The notes below the pieces were generated by a model, which made no database searches, was not told the DNA's origin, and saw only the letters and a program-made list of their open reading frames with translations. DNA of 64,000 nucleotides, from the NCBI RefSeq assembly GCF_004331465.1, contig NZ_SJKB01000005.1, positions 310,001 through 374,000 on the forward strand, read 5' to 3'. Of this stretch, positions 18,157 through 25,564 are shown piece after piece (the stretch's first letter is position 1; each line of letters opens with the position of its first letter). The DNA is from Kribbella pittospori. Its GTDB lineage: Bacteria; Actinomycetota; Actinomycetes; Propionibacteriales; Kribbellaceae. A program made the position numbers and the translations under genes.

Positions 18157-18552
18157 ATGCCCACCGCGCTCGTCGAGGTTCGCCGCCGGTACTCCGAGGC
18201 CGAGGAGGTCGCGATCATGGACGCGGTCCACGGGGCGCTGGTGGCGGCCTTCCGCATCCCGCCGGAGGACAAGAACATCCGCCTGATCGCGCACGAGCCG
18301 CACCGATTCGCCTGCTCACCGAACCGGACCCAGCCGGAGTTCTTCACCCTGGTCACGATCGATTGCTTCGCCGGCCGCTCGGTCGATGCCAAGCGCAACC
18401 TGTACGCCGAGATCGTCAACAACCTCGCCGCACTCGGCATCCCCGCGGACCACGTCCTGATCACCCTCAGAGAAAGCACCTCCGAGAACTGGGGTATCCG
18501 CGGCGGCCAAGCAGCCTCCGACGTCGAACTCGGCTTCGAAGTACATGTCTGA
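18157..18552 (+). CDS. Tautomerase-superfamily protein
   Basis: A 131-residue protein beginning MPTALVEVRRRYSEAEEV. The Pro after the initiator Met is the catalytic base of the 4-oxalocrotonate tautomerase/MIF superfamily. Length and the late ESTSENWGIRGGQAASD fit the Tautomerase_2 type. It lies 27 bp after the HAD fusion with AAAGGA ahead of ATG, and its end overlaps the serine hydrolase start by 8 bp. A keto-enol or dehalogenase-like step on a small acid is plausible. Confidence 0.85.
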   Translation: MPTALVEVRRRYSEAEEVAIMDAVHGALVAAFRIPPEDKNIRLIAHEPHRFACSPNRTQPEFFTLVTIDCFAGRSVDAKRNLYAEIVNNLAALGIPADHVLITLRESTSENWGIRGGQAASDVELGFEVHV

Positions 18553-19615
18553 TTTCCCGGTGCAGACGCTTGCCCAGGTTCAGCACGGCATGGACCTGGG
18601 CTGGCACACCGGTGCGCAGGTGTACGGCTCGGTGCAAGGGCAGACCCGTGTCGACCTGGCCGTCGGCGAAGCACGGCCCGGCGTACCGATGACGACGTCG
18701 ACCATCGTCGAGTGGGCCTCCGCCACCAAACCGATTCCATCGGTGGCGATCGGACTCCTGTGGCAGCGAGGCTTGCTCGACCTGGATGATCCTGTCTGTC
18801 TCCACATCCCCGAGTTCGCCGCGGCCGGTAAACAGGCGGTGACGATCCGGCACCTGCTGAGCCACACGGGCGGTCTGACCAGCACCATCACCGGCATCGC
18901 GCCGTCGGAGGAAATGGTCGCCGACATCTGCGCGGCGCCGTTGGCGGACGGCTGGATCCCGGGCACGCGCAACGCATACAACTCGGTCGCGATGTGGATC
19001 GTCGCTGAGCTGGTATCGAGAGTCAGCGGCCGGCCGTTCACCGAGTTCATCCGCAACGAGATCTTTGAGCCGGCCTGCATGGACGATTGCTGGATCGGAA
19101 TGTCGGCCGACACCTACCGGGTTCACCAGGACCGGATTGCCGTCATCCCGGGCTTCGCGCCGTCCGGTACGGAAGCCTGGGTCACCTGGGGTCGCCCGAC
19201 CGGTGGGGGACACGGTCCGATCGCCCAACTCGGCCACTTCTACGAGGCCCTTCTCGACGGGCGCCTACTGTCGGCGCGGACTCTCGAGGCGATGACGGCC
19301 CACCAGGTGAGCGGCGGGTGGGACGAGTACTTGCAGGAGACGGTCGATCGCGGGTTGGGGTTCATGCTCGGTTCGTCCAATCCGGCGCACGGTTACGGGA
19401 CGCGTGCGTCAGCGCGCAGCTTCGGCCACGGCGGGCGGACCTGGAGCGTCACCTTCGCGGACCCCTCCGAGCGCGTGGTGGTTGCCGTCTACTGGAACGG
19501 GATGGGCGACCCGGACACTCAAGCTCGGCGCCTGCCGGACCTACTCGATGCTCTGTACGACGACTTAGCTGTTCTGACGGAAAGGACTGACGATGACGCT
19601 CACTTCGCGTGTTGA
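18545..19615 (+). CDS. Serine hydrolase, class C beta-lactamase/esterase fold
   Basis: A 356-residue penicillin-binding-protein-like hydrolase. The nucleophile tetrad SATK (SxxK) is at residues ~59-62, the second motif YNS is in TRNAYNSVAMW, and the third motif is HGG in SFGHGGRTWS. The length suits an EstB-type esterase or D-aminopeptidase. No signal peptide is visible, so a cytosolic esterase is more likely than a secreted beta-lactamase. The last ~12 residues (ERTDDDAHFAC) run into the next gene with a 23-bp overlap. Confidence 0.88.
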   Translation: MSDFPVQTLAQVQHGMDLGWHTGAQVYGSVQGQTRVDLAVGEARPGVPMTTSTIVEWASATKPIPSVAIGLLWQRGLLDLDDPVCLHIPEFAAAGKQAVTIRHLLSHTGGLTSTITGIAPSEEMVADICAAPLADGWIPGTRNAYNSVAMWIVAELVSRVSGRPFTEFIRNEIFEPACMDDCWIGMSADTYRVHQDRIAVIPGFAPSGTEAWVTWGRPTGGGHGPIAQLGHFYEALLDGRLLSARTLEAMTAHQVSGGWDEYLQETVDRGLGFMLGSSNPAHGYGTRASARSFGHGGRTWSVTFADPSERVVVAVYWNGMGDPDTQARRLPDLLDALYDDLAVLTERTDDDAHFAC

Positions 19616-19931
19616 GTTCACTGCTCGGGAGGGGCGGCGGGAAGAGTTCATCCAGGCGGCCAAGGCATTGGCTGCGGCGACGCAGGACGAGCCGGGCACG
19701 CTGAGGTACGACTGGTATCAGGACGCTGACCCGGACAGCTTCGTGGTGATCGAGGAGTACGTCGACAGCGAAGCGGCCTTCGCCCACAATGCGCACTGCG
19801 ACGAACTCCTGAAGCGGGCCTTCGAGCTCGGCGAGCTGACGGCGATGCAGTTGCATGGCGACATCTCACCGGAGCTCCAGACGTTCGCCGACAACATGCC
19901 GGGCACCAAAACCTTTCCGCCGTTGGCCTGA
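19593..19931 (+). CDS. ABM-family quinol monooxygenase-like protein
   Basis: A 112-residue ferredoxin-like dimer of the antibiotic-biosynthesis-monooxygenase family: SRVEFTAREGRREEFIQAAK, EPGTLRYDWYQDADPDSFVV, EEYVDSEAAFAHN. Family members oxidise phenols or quinols without a cofactor (YgiN, ActVA-Orf6). The GGAAAGGA ribosome site lies inside the previous gene, implying coupling. The next gene starts on the last base of this one. Confidence 0.85.
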   Translation: MTLTSRVEFTAREGRREEFIQAAKALAAATQDEPGTLRYDWYQDADPDSFVVIEEYVDSEAAFAHNAHCDELLKRAFELGELTAMQLHGDISPELQTFADNMPGTKTFPPLA

Positions 19932-20650
19932 TGGCGACGGCCCGGTACGACGGTGTGGCCGACTGGTACGACGCGCAACTGGACACGGCTCCGCATCGGC
20001 ACGACGTACTGCGAGCCAACCTGCCGACCGGTCAAGGACTCTGCCTGGACATCGGCTCCGGGACGGGCCGGGATCTGGCGGTGATCGCGGAGTTCGGCTG
20101 GACGCCTGTCGGTGTTGAGCTCTCGACCGATCAACTGCGACTGGCGCGCCGGCGGTCGCATCGCTTGGTGCAAGGCGACGTCGAACAGTTGCCGATCAGG
20201 TCGTCCGTCGTACCGATGGCCGTCAGTTCCTGGACCTCGACCGATGTCGACCACTTCGACAGGCTGCTGTCCGAGGTCGCACGTGTGCTGGAGCCCGGGG
20301 GCCGAATCCTCTTCTACGGCGTGCATCCGTGCTTCAACGGTCCACACGTAGAGGCGTGCTCGGACGGGAGCCGGCTCGTGCACACCACCTACCGCGAGGC
20401 TCGACGGCATCTGTCGGCTCCGTGGTGGGGGACCGACGGCATCAGGACCAAGGTCGGTGGCATGCGACACCTGTCGCTGGCCGAGTTCCTCAACGCCTTC
20501 ATCGCGGCAGGCCTGCGGATCGATCACGTTTCCGAGCCCGACGAGGAGCCGGTCCCGTGGGGAATCGTGGTGGCTGCCAGTTCGGTGAGACGGCGTTCGA
20601 GGAAGCGGCGTTCGGGCCCGTCTTCTGTGAGTTCCCTGGCGCGTAGGTAG
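19931..20650 (+). CDS. Class I SAM-dependent methyltransferase
   Basis: A 239-residue methyltransferase: CLDIGSGTGRDLAVIAEFG is motif I, GVELSTDQLRLARRR supplies the acidic end of strand 2, and VLEPGGRILFYGVHP is the post-motif region. It is the last gene of the run from 17056, its ATG overlapping the preceding TGA by one base. The final ~40 codons are Arg/Ser-rich, unlike methyltransferase sequence, and lie antisense to the ECF42 sigma gene. The natural end was probably near PWGIVVAA. Confidence 0.85.
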   Translation: MATARYDGVADWYDAQLDTAPHRHDVLRANLPTGQGLCLDIGSGTGRDLAVIAEFGWTPVGVELSTDQLRLARRRSHRLVQGDVEQLPIRSSVVPMAVSSWTSTDVDHFDRLLSEVARVLEPGGRILFYGVHPCFNGPHVEACSDGSRLVHTTYREARRHLSAPWWGTDGIRTKVGGMRHLSLAEFLNAFIAAGLRIDHVSEPDEEPVPWGIVVAASSVRRRSRKRRSGPSSVSSLARR

Positions 20651-21741
20651 GTGTCGCGCGCTTCGTCGATCCGGCCGAGGCGGCGGAGCAGTTCGGCCCT
20701 GGTCGAGTGCAGGTAGCGGAAGTCGTGCAGGCCGAGCCCGTCGACGATGCGCAGGCCGGCCTCGACTCCTTCGGTTTCGGCGATGGCGATCGCGCGGTTC
20801 AGCTCGACGACGGGGGAGCCGGTCAGGTGGTACAGCTCGCCGTACAGCGCCGCTAGTTGTGCCCAGTCGTTCGGCGTTTCTGTATGCAGTGAGGCGATGG
20901 CCGCCTGGAGTACGTACGACCCGTGGCCGCCGAGTGCGATCGCGGTGTCGAGCTCGGCGCGTCCAGCCGCGATCTGCTCGGTGTCCCACCGGGATCGGTC
21001 CTGATCGGCGAGCAACACCAACTCGCCGCCGCTGAACCGCGCCTCTCTGCGGGAGTCGTTCAGGAGCATCATCGCCAGCAATCCGTGGACTTCGGGCTCG
21101 TCCGGGAGTACTTCGGTGAGCGCCCGGCCCAGCCAGATCGCCTCGGACGCGAGTTCGTCGCGGCCGCCGTACCCCTCGTTGAAGATCAGGTACACGACAG
21201 CCAGTACGGCGTCGAGCCGCTCGGGCAGCAGGTGAGGTGGAGGCACGCGGAACGGGATCCGCGCCGCTTTGATCTTGCGCTTGGCCCGTACCAGCCGCTG
21301 CGCCATCGTGCGCTCCGGCACCAGGAACGCGCGGGCGATCTCGTCGGTGGTCAACCCACCCAGCGTGCGCAGGGTGAGCGCTACCTGGGCCTCGATCGCG
21401 AGCGCCGGGTGACAGCAGGTGAAGATGAGCTCCAGCCGCTCGTCGGGGAAGGTCGTGGTGTCCATCGGAGCCTCACCAGGATCGGGCGTGACGAGCAGAC
21501 CGAGCTTCGAAGCAAGGGCCTGATCGCGGCGGATGCGATCGGTGGCTCGGTTGCGGGACGTCGTCATCAGCCAGGCACGCGGGTTGCTGGGGATGCCGTC
21601 GCGGGGCCAGCGGGCGGCGGCGATGGCGAACGCCTCTGCCGCCGCCTCCTCGGCAAGGTCGAAGTCGCCGACGATGCCGATCAGAGTCGCCAGCACCCGG
21701 CCCCATTCCTCGCGGAAGACCTGCTCCAGCGTGGCTACCAA
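20524..21741 (-). CDS. ECF42-type RNA polymerase sigma factor with C-terminal TPR-like extension
   Basis: A 405-residue sigma factor. Region 2 is in FREEWGRVLATLIGIVGDFD ... AFAIAAARWP, region 4 in LTTDEIARAFLVPERTMAQR, and the family mark FTCCHPAL sits between them. The long C-terminus (LASEAIWLGRALTEVLPDEP, LNRAIAIAETEG, YLHSTRAELLRRLGR) is the tetratricopeptide-like extension typical of ECF42. The start is TTG 21741, right after GGAGG and overlapping the stop of the DGPF gene, so the two are coupled. It overlaps the convergent methyltransferase by 127 bp. Confidence 0.9.
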   Translation of the reverse strand: MVATLEQVFREEWGRVLATLIGIVGDFDLAEEAAAEAFAIAAARWPRDGIPSNPRAWLMTTSRNRATDRIRRDQALASKLGLLVTPDPGEAPMDTTTFPDERLELIFTCCHPALAIEAQVALTLRTLGGLTTDEIARAFLVPERTMAQRLVRAKRKIKAARIPFRVPPPHLLPERLDAVLAVVYLIFNEGYGGRDELASEAIWLGRALTEVLPDEPEVHGLLAMMLLNDSRREARFSGGELVLLADQDRSRWDTEQIAAGRAELDTAIALGGHGSYVLQAAIASLHTETPNDWAQLAALYGELYHLTGSPVVELNRAIAIAETEGVEAGLRIVDGLGLHDFRYLHSTRAELLRRLGRIDEARDTYLRARELTEDGPERRFLERRLTELAATTIPHGTGSSSGSET

Positions 21742-22082
21742 TACACCTCCGAAGGGCGGATTTCGACCGCGCCACCGTAGCGTGCGGCCGGTACGCGGGC
21801 GGCAATCTCGATCGCCGCGTCCAGGTTGTCGGCCTCCAGGATGAACCAGCTGCCGACCGACTCCTTCATCCCGACGAACGGACCGTCGGTGGTCAGGGTC
21901 TTGCCTGCCTCGACCCGCACGGTGGTCGCGTTCTCGGGTCGGCCCATCGGCAGTCCGGGCGTGACTCCTGGCGTCTCGTTGATCCCCTGGTAGTCGGCGT
22001 AGACCTGCTTCTGCTCGTCCTCGGACAACGCGGCCTGCTGCTCGAGCGCGCCGCCTTGGTAGATCAACATGATGTACTTCAT
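21735..22082 (-). CDS. DGPF-domain (YCII-related) protein
   Basis: A 115-residue YCII-fold protein with the DGPF motif (LTTDGPFVGMKESVGSW) after MKYIMLIYQGG and ending AVEIRPSEVYW. Such proteins are the hallmark partners of ECF42 sigma factors and belong to their regulon; their biochemical role is unsettled. GAAGGAG precedes ATG. The gene is the first of the DGPF-sigma operon and has an ECF42-type promoter 51-77 bp upstream. Confidence 0.9.
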   Translation of the reverse strand: MKYIMLIYQGGALEQQAALSEDEQKQVYADYQGINETPGVTPGLPMGRPENATTVRVEAGKTLTTDGPFVGMKESVGSWFILEADNLDAAIEIAARVPAARYGGAVEIRPSEVYW

Positions 22083-22132
22083 TGCCTAGCTCCTTCGATG
22101 ACCGGACTCGTCGTACCGAATCGTCGCAGTAA

Positions 22133-22159
22133 GACGAACAGCGATCCCGGAAATCGACA
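22133..22159 (-). promoter_or_regulatory. ECF42-type promoter
   Basis: On the minus strand TGTCGA (22154-22159) is followed after exactly 17 nt by CGTC (22133-22136). The reported ECF42 target motif has TGTCGA at -35 and CG(A/T)C at -10. This places the DGPF-sigma operon under its own sigma factor, i.e. autoregulation. Confidence 0.7.
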
Positions 22160-22181
22160 CCTCGACCCAAGAATTCTGACC

Positions 22182-22706
22182 ATGATCCTTCCGAAGGTCC
22201 GAGACCCGCGCCTCGTGACGATCCGCCGCGGTGGGACGCTCACCGACTCGGATCACCACCTCCTGGCACTCTGGGCGGCCACCTGTGCGGAGCACGTCCT
22301 GCCCCTGTTCGAGTCGATTCGGCCGGAGGACCCTCGGCCGCGTCAGGCGATCGAGCACACCCGTGCCTGGGTGCGTGGCGAGGTCAAGATGATGGAGGCT
22401 CGGGCGGCGGGCGGCCACGCGATGGGTGCGGCGAGAGACCTGACTGGAGCAGCACGGCACGCGGCGTACGCAGCCGGCCAGGCCGGAGTGGTCGCTCATG
22501 TCGCCGAGCACGACCTGGGTGCGGCCGCCTACGCGATCAAGGCCGCAGTCGCTGCCGTGCCCAAGCAAGAGGCCGAGGTGGTACGCCGAGCCGAGTGCCA
22601 GTGGCAGCGCGCCCAACTCCCGAAGGCGATCCGCGCCCTCGTCATCGACGACCAGCACCAACGAAACGCCATCTGCTGGTCGGTCTTCGACGCGCCTGCG
22701 CCCTAA
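22182..22706 (+). CDS. Putative immunity protein (Imm5-like)
   Basis: A 174-residue, Ala-rich helical protein: VTIRRGGTLTDSDHHLLALW, ARAAGGHAMGAARDLTGAAR, AAYAIKAAVAAVP, RNAICWSVF at the end. Close actinobacterial sequences are labelled putative immunity protein, but no toxin gene adjoins it here, so that role is only a family label. ATG 22182 may be leaderless (AGAATT 6 nt upstream). It is divergent from the DGPF gene. Confidence 0.7.
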   Translation: MILPKVRDPRLVTIRRGGTLTDSDHHLLALWAATCAEHVLPLFESIRPEDPRPRQAIEHTRAWVRGEVKMMEARAAGGHAMGAARDLTGAARHAAYAAGQAGVVAHVAEHDLGAAAYAIKAAVAAVPKQEAEVVRRAECQWQRAQLPKAIRALVIDDQHQRNAICWSVFDAPAP

Positions 22707-22743
22707 CCGACAAACAGAGTGGTGTCTCGGTCGGCGGCCCGAG

Positions 22744-22749
22744 TAGCGT
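22744..22749 (+). promoter_or_regulatory. -10 box TAGCGT, leaderless promoter
   Basis: TAGCGT ends 7 nt before GTG 22757, the start of the nucleotidyltransferase gene. No ribosome site is present, so translation probably starts at the first base of the message. Confidence 0.5.
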
Positions 22750-22756
22750 CCGGCGC

Positions 22757-23433
22757 GTGACGCGGGATGAGGCACGAAGCATGGTGGCGGCGTTGGCCAG
22801 AGGACGGGCGCGATGGTTGGCGGAGACCGTGCCGACGCTGCGGGCCGACGGTGTCTGGCTGGTCGGTTCGCTCGGGTCCGGACAGGCCGATGAGTGGAGC
22901 GATGTGGACATCATCGTTGCCGGGGGAGTGCGGGCGCTCGGCCAGCCGCTACTGACGCTCGAGATGCCGGACAACGGACCTGCTGGCGGTGGGTATACGG
23001 GGCGATGTACGACGTGGAGTCCCTCCCGCTGTGGGTCGACTGGTACTGGTGGCCGCCGGGCGCGCCGATACCCCGGAAATCTCGGCTGGTGGCCGGTGCC
23101 GGCGCGGCTGGGAGCCTCGACCTGGGGGAGACGCTCGAATTGGTGGGCCGCGGCCTGCCGGGGGCTGCACCTGACCCGAATGTGTTCGCCTTGGCCATGC
23201 TGCCGTTGGCGGCGAAGTACCTCGCTCGAGGTGACTTGGAGAAGGCTGCCGCGATGGCGGCGATGCTCGATGCGCCCACCGACGTCGGGGTGGGCGCCGG
23301 GCTGTCCGCCGTACTCTCGCGGGTCGAAGGGCACGAGGACGCCTCTCCTGTGGTTGCTCGCTACCTGGAGGTCGTGAGGGCTGTCGCTGGAGCCGATTCT
23401 TGGGGGTGGGGGTCGGTAGGGTCGGTTCGGTGA
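22757..23433 (+). pseudogene. Nucleotidyltransferase-domain protein, frameshifted
   Basis: Two overlapping frames make one protein. The first gives MTRDEARSM and WLVGSLGSGQADEWSDVDI, the GS-x-DxD metal site of Pol-beta-type nucleotidyltransferases. The second continues with YGAMYDVESLPLWVDWYWWP to the end. They would join if one G were added to the GGGG run at about 22999-23002. As written, the product stops being meaningful at residue ~80. It could be a sequencing error or a recent mutation. Its stop overlaps the next gene (GTGA). Confidence 0.85.
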
Positions 23434-24098
23434 CCCTTTCATCGAGTGTTCAGCCAGCGGATCTCGAGGTCGTGCGGGCGTCGTACGACCGAGTGGCCGA
23501 CAATTATGTAGACCTGCTGCAAACCACGGGGATGGGGGACATTCGTACCCAGCCGTGGCTGCAGGCATCCATCGACGCATTCGCGAGTTCGGTCCGCGGT
23601 CTTGGGCCTGTGCTTGATGTCGGCTGCGGTCCGGGGACTGTCACGGCGTACCTGCAGGAGCGGGGGATCGAGGTCTCGGGCGTCGACCTGTCGCCTCGGA
23701 TGATCGAGCACGCGAAGCGCCTGCACCCCGAGTGCAGCTTCGCCGTCGCCTCGTCCACCGAACTCGACCTCGAGCCGAGCTCTTTCGGAGGCATTCTCGG
23801 CTGGTGGTCATTGTTCAACCTGCCACGCGAGATCTTGCCGAACGTCCTGGCCGCCTTCCATGACGCACTCGTGCCCGGCGGGCAGTTCATGATCGCGACG
23901 CACGTCGGCGATGACGATGCAGCCAGGACCGAGGCGTATGGCGGTGTCGCGGTGACCTGGACGACGTACCAATGGCGACCCGAGCAGCTGACCAAACTTC
24001 TCGAGGACGCCGGTCTCCGCGTTGTGGCAGACCTGCGGATCCCGGCCGAGGGCGTATACGGTCCCCTCGTCGTGCTCCATGCCCGCCGCGACACCTGA
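23430..24098 (+). CDS. Class I SAM-dependent methyltransferase
   Basis: A 222-residue methyltransferase: VLDVGCGPGTVTAYLQERG (motif I), VSGVDLSPRMIEHAKRL (motif II), SFGGILGWWSLFNLP and LVPGGQFMIATHVG. The fold is complete and the substrate unknown. GTG 23430 overlaps the stop of the nucleotidyltransferase pseudogene by 4 bases, so the two genes were translationally coupled and the upstream frameshift could lower its expression. Confidence 0.88.
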   Translation: MTLSSSVQPADLEVVRASYDRVADNYVDLLQTTGMGDIRTQPWLQASIDAFASSVRGLGPVLDVGCGPGTVTAYLQERGIEVSGVDLSPRMIEHAKRLHPECSFAVASSTELDLEPSSFGGILGWWSLFNLPREILPNVLAAFHDALVPGGQFMIATHVGDDDAARTEAYGGVAVTWTTYQWRPEQLTKLLEDAGLRVVADLRIPAEGVYGPLVVLHARRDT

Positions 24099-24101
24099 CG
24101 C

Positions 24102-24878
24102 CTAGTCGGTGACCCAGTCCATGTGTTCGATCCAGCGGTCGAGCAGGGCTGGGTCGCCGTGCAGTTCCAGGTCTGGTGCCGCATCCAGCTTGCGCCGTCT
24201 GCTGATTACGAGCAGGAGGTCGGCGGCCGGGCCGCTGAGCGTGACGTCGGCCTCGGTGTGGGTATGTTCCAGCGCGACTCGGTTCTGTTCGCGGCGGGCC
24301 AGCCACTCTCCGGGTGCGTCGGTGGCGTGGAAGTGCAGGGTCTGGCCGTCACCGCGCATGGCCTTGGCGAAGTCCGGCCGGTTCTCCCAGTAGCCGCGCG
24401 ACGTCATCGTGTCCAGCCAGTCCTCCAGGGCTGCCACCGCAGACTCGGGCGCCAACTCGTACCGCTTGTTGAGTGCCGCCGCCGCGTCCGCGCGGTGCAC
24501 ACTCGCCTCACCGAACAACCGCCGCGACCAAAACGGCACCCCCGCAGCAGCACCCGACGGATCCCACACCGGCGTGTCATCAGCCACCGACTCGAATGCC
24601 TGCTTCGCCGCGGCTGCACCCTCGACCATCCACAGGCCCCACTGCGCCGAATCAGCCGGGGCCGGAACGTAGGCAGCGAATGCCTTGCTCGGCTCACTCA
24701 ACTGCTCACCTACCAGCATCGCCACCATCCGATGCGTCGCGCCGACATGGTCGACAAGATCAGCCAGCGTCCACTTCGGACAGGTCGGCACCGGGGCTGC
24801 GGCATCCCTGCCGTCCACCCACTCGGCGAACGTGCTCGTCTGGTCGACAACAGCGTTCAAATACGAGGACGTGTCCAT
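24102..24878 (-). CDS. Maleylpyruvate-isomerase-family, mycothiol-dependent enzyme
   Basis: A 258-residue MDMPI/DinB-fold protein: PTCPKWTLADLVDHVGATHR carries the first metal His, EASVHRADA the second and third region, and the C-terminal MDMPI_C-like domain has DVTLSGPAADLLLVISRRR and LLDRWIEHMDW. Relatives use mycothiol, the actinobacterial thiol, as cofactor. ATG 24878 is preferred to ATG 24881 because GGGAG is then 7 nt away. Convergent with the methyltransferase, 3 bp apart. Confidence 0.87.
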   Translation of the reverse strand: MDTSSYLNAVVDQTSTFAEWVDGRDAAAPVPTCPKWTLADLVDHVGATHRMVAMLVGEQLSEPSKAFAAYVPAPADSAQWGLWMVEGAAAAKQAFESVADDTPVWDPSGAAAGVPFWSRRLFGEASVHRADAAAALNKRYELAPESAVAALEDWLDTMTSRGYWENRPDFAKAMRGDGQTLHFHATDAPGEWLARREQNRVALEHTHTEADVTLSGPAADLLLVISRRRKLDAAPDLELHGDPALLDRWIEHMDWVTD

Positions 24879-24889
24879 CATTTTCTCCC

Positions 24890-25441
24890 TCAGGTGGCTG
24901 GCCGGTAGCGGAGCCAGACGACTCCGGACTGGTAGGTCGTGGCCGTGACCAGCTGCAGACGGATCGGGCCGACCCCGTCGAGGATCCGCGGCCCGGTCGG
25001 CCAGAGGTGCGGATTCACCCAGAACCAGAACTCGTCGACGAGACCCTCCTGAGCGAGGGTGTCGGCCAGCTCCCCGCAGCCGGACACGATCAGGTTGCCG
25101 GCGTGCATCTCCTTGAGTGCGGGGACAGCCTGGACGGCATCACCTTCGATGAGCGTGGCGTTCCACTCCAGCGGTCCGGTGAGTGCCCGCGAGGCGACGT
25201 ACTTCGGCATGCCGTTGACCCGCTCTGCGTAGTGGCCCATCGTGGGGTCCTCGCCGAGCTGCGGCCAGACGGCGGCAAGTCCCTCGTACGTCTTACGGCC
25301 GAGGAGTAGCGCGTCGGCCAGGATCAGCTGCTCGAGGCCGGCGTCGCCGCTGTCAGCATCGAACTCCAGCCATTCCTCGGGCGACGGCGCCTCGAAGGCA
25401 CCGTTCACAGTGACTTGGTTGTGGATGATGACCTTTCCCAT
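24890..25441 (-). CDS. Dihydrofolate-reductase-family (RibD C-terminal-like) protein
   Basis: A 183-residue protein: KVIIHNQVTVNGAFEAPSPE, LLLGRKTYEGLAAVWPQLGE, KYVASRAL, GNLIVSGCGELADTLAQEGL, DEFWFWVNPHLWPTG. The pattern is the RibD_C/DHFR-like fold, a probable NADPH-dependent reductase; it is not the housekeeping DHFR. ATG 25441 follows a TAGCCT -10 box by 7 nt, so it is probably leaderless. It lies 11 bp upstream of the mycothiol-dependent gene on the same strand. Confidence 0.87.
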   Translation of the reverse strand: MGKVIIHNQVTVNGAFEAPSPEEWLEFDADSGDAGLEQLILADALLLGRKTYEGLAAVWPQLGEDPTMGHYAERVNGMPKYVASRALTGPLEWNATLIEGDAVQAVPALKEMHAGNLIVSGCGELADTLAQEGLVDEFWFWVNPHLWPTGPRILDGVGPIRLQLVTATTYQSGVVWLRYRPAT

Positions 25442-25448
25442 GCCAGCG

Positions 25449-25454
25449 AGGCTA
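25449..25454 (-). promoter_or_regulatory. -10 box TAGCCT, leaderless promoter
   Basis: On the minus strand TAGCCT lies 7 nt before ATG 25441 of the reductase gene. No Shine-Dalgarno sequence is present. Confidence 0.5.
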
Positions 25455-25520
25455 GGAGCCGGTCCACCACCCCCGCATCGGTAGAACGACTGGTGCTGTC
25501 GAACCATTGCCGGCCATGTG

Positions 25521-25541
25521 TCGTCTACGTGCCGTAGACGA
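25521..25541. promoter_or_regulatory. 21-bp perfect dyad between divergent genes
   Basis: TCGTCTACG (25521-25529) and CGTAGACGA (25533-25541) are exact reverse complements with a 3-nt centre. The site sits 23 bp before the methyltransferase GTG and 80 bp before the divergent reductase, a natural operator position. The symmetry resembles TetR-family operators, but no such regulator gene is adjacent. Confidence 0.6.
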
Positions 25542-25564
25542 ACTGCCTACTGAAGGAGTGCTTG

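Noticed and set aside
22182..22706. A toxin-antitoxin or polymorphic-toxin locus, suggested by the immunity-protein label
   Set aside because: No toxin gene, secretion gene or toxin fragment adjoins it; the DGPF gene and a nucleotidyltransferase are the neighbours.
22757..23433. A MenA/AbiE-like nucleotidyltransferase toxin
   Set aside because: The GS-DxD site is present but the gene is a frameshifted stand-alone member next to methyltransferases, with no AbiEi-like partner.
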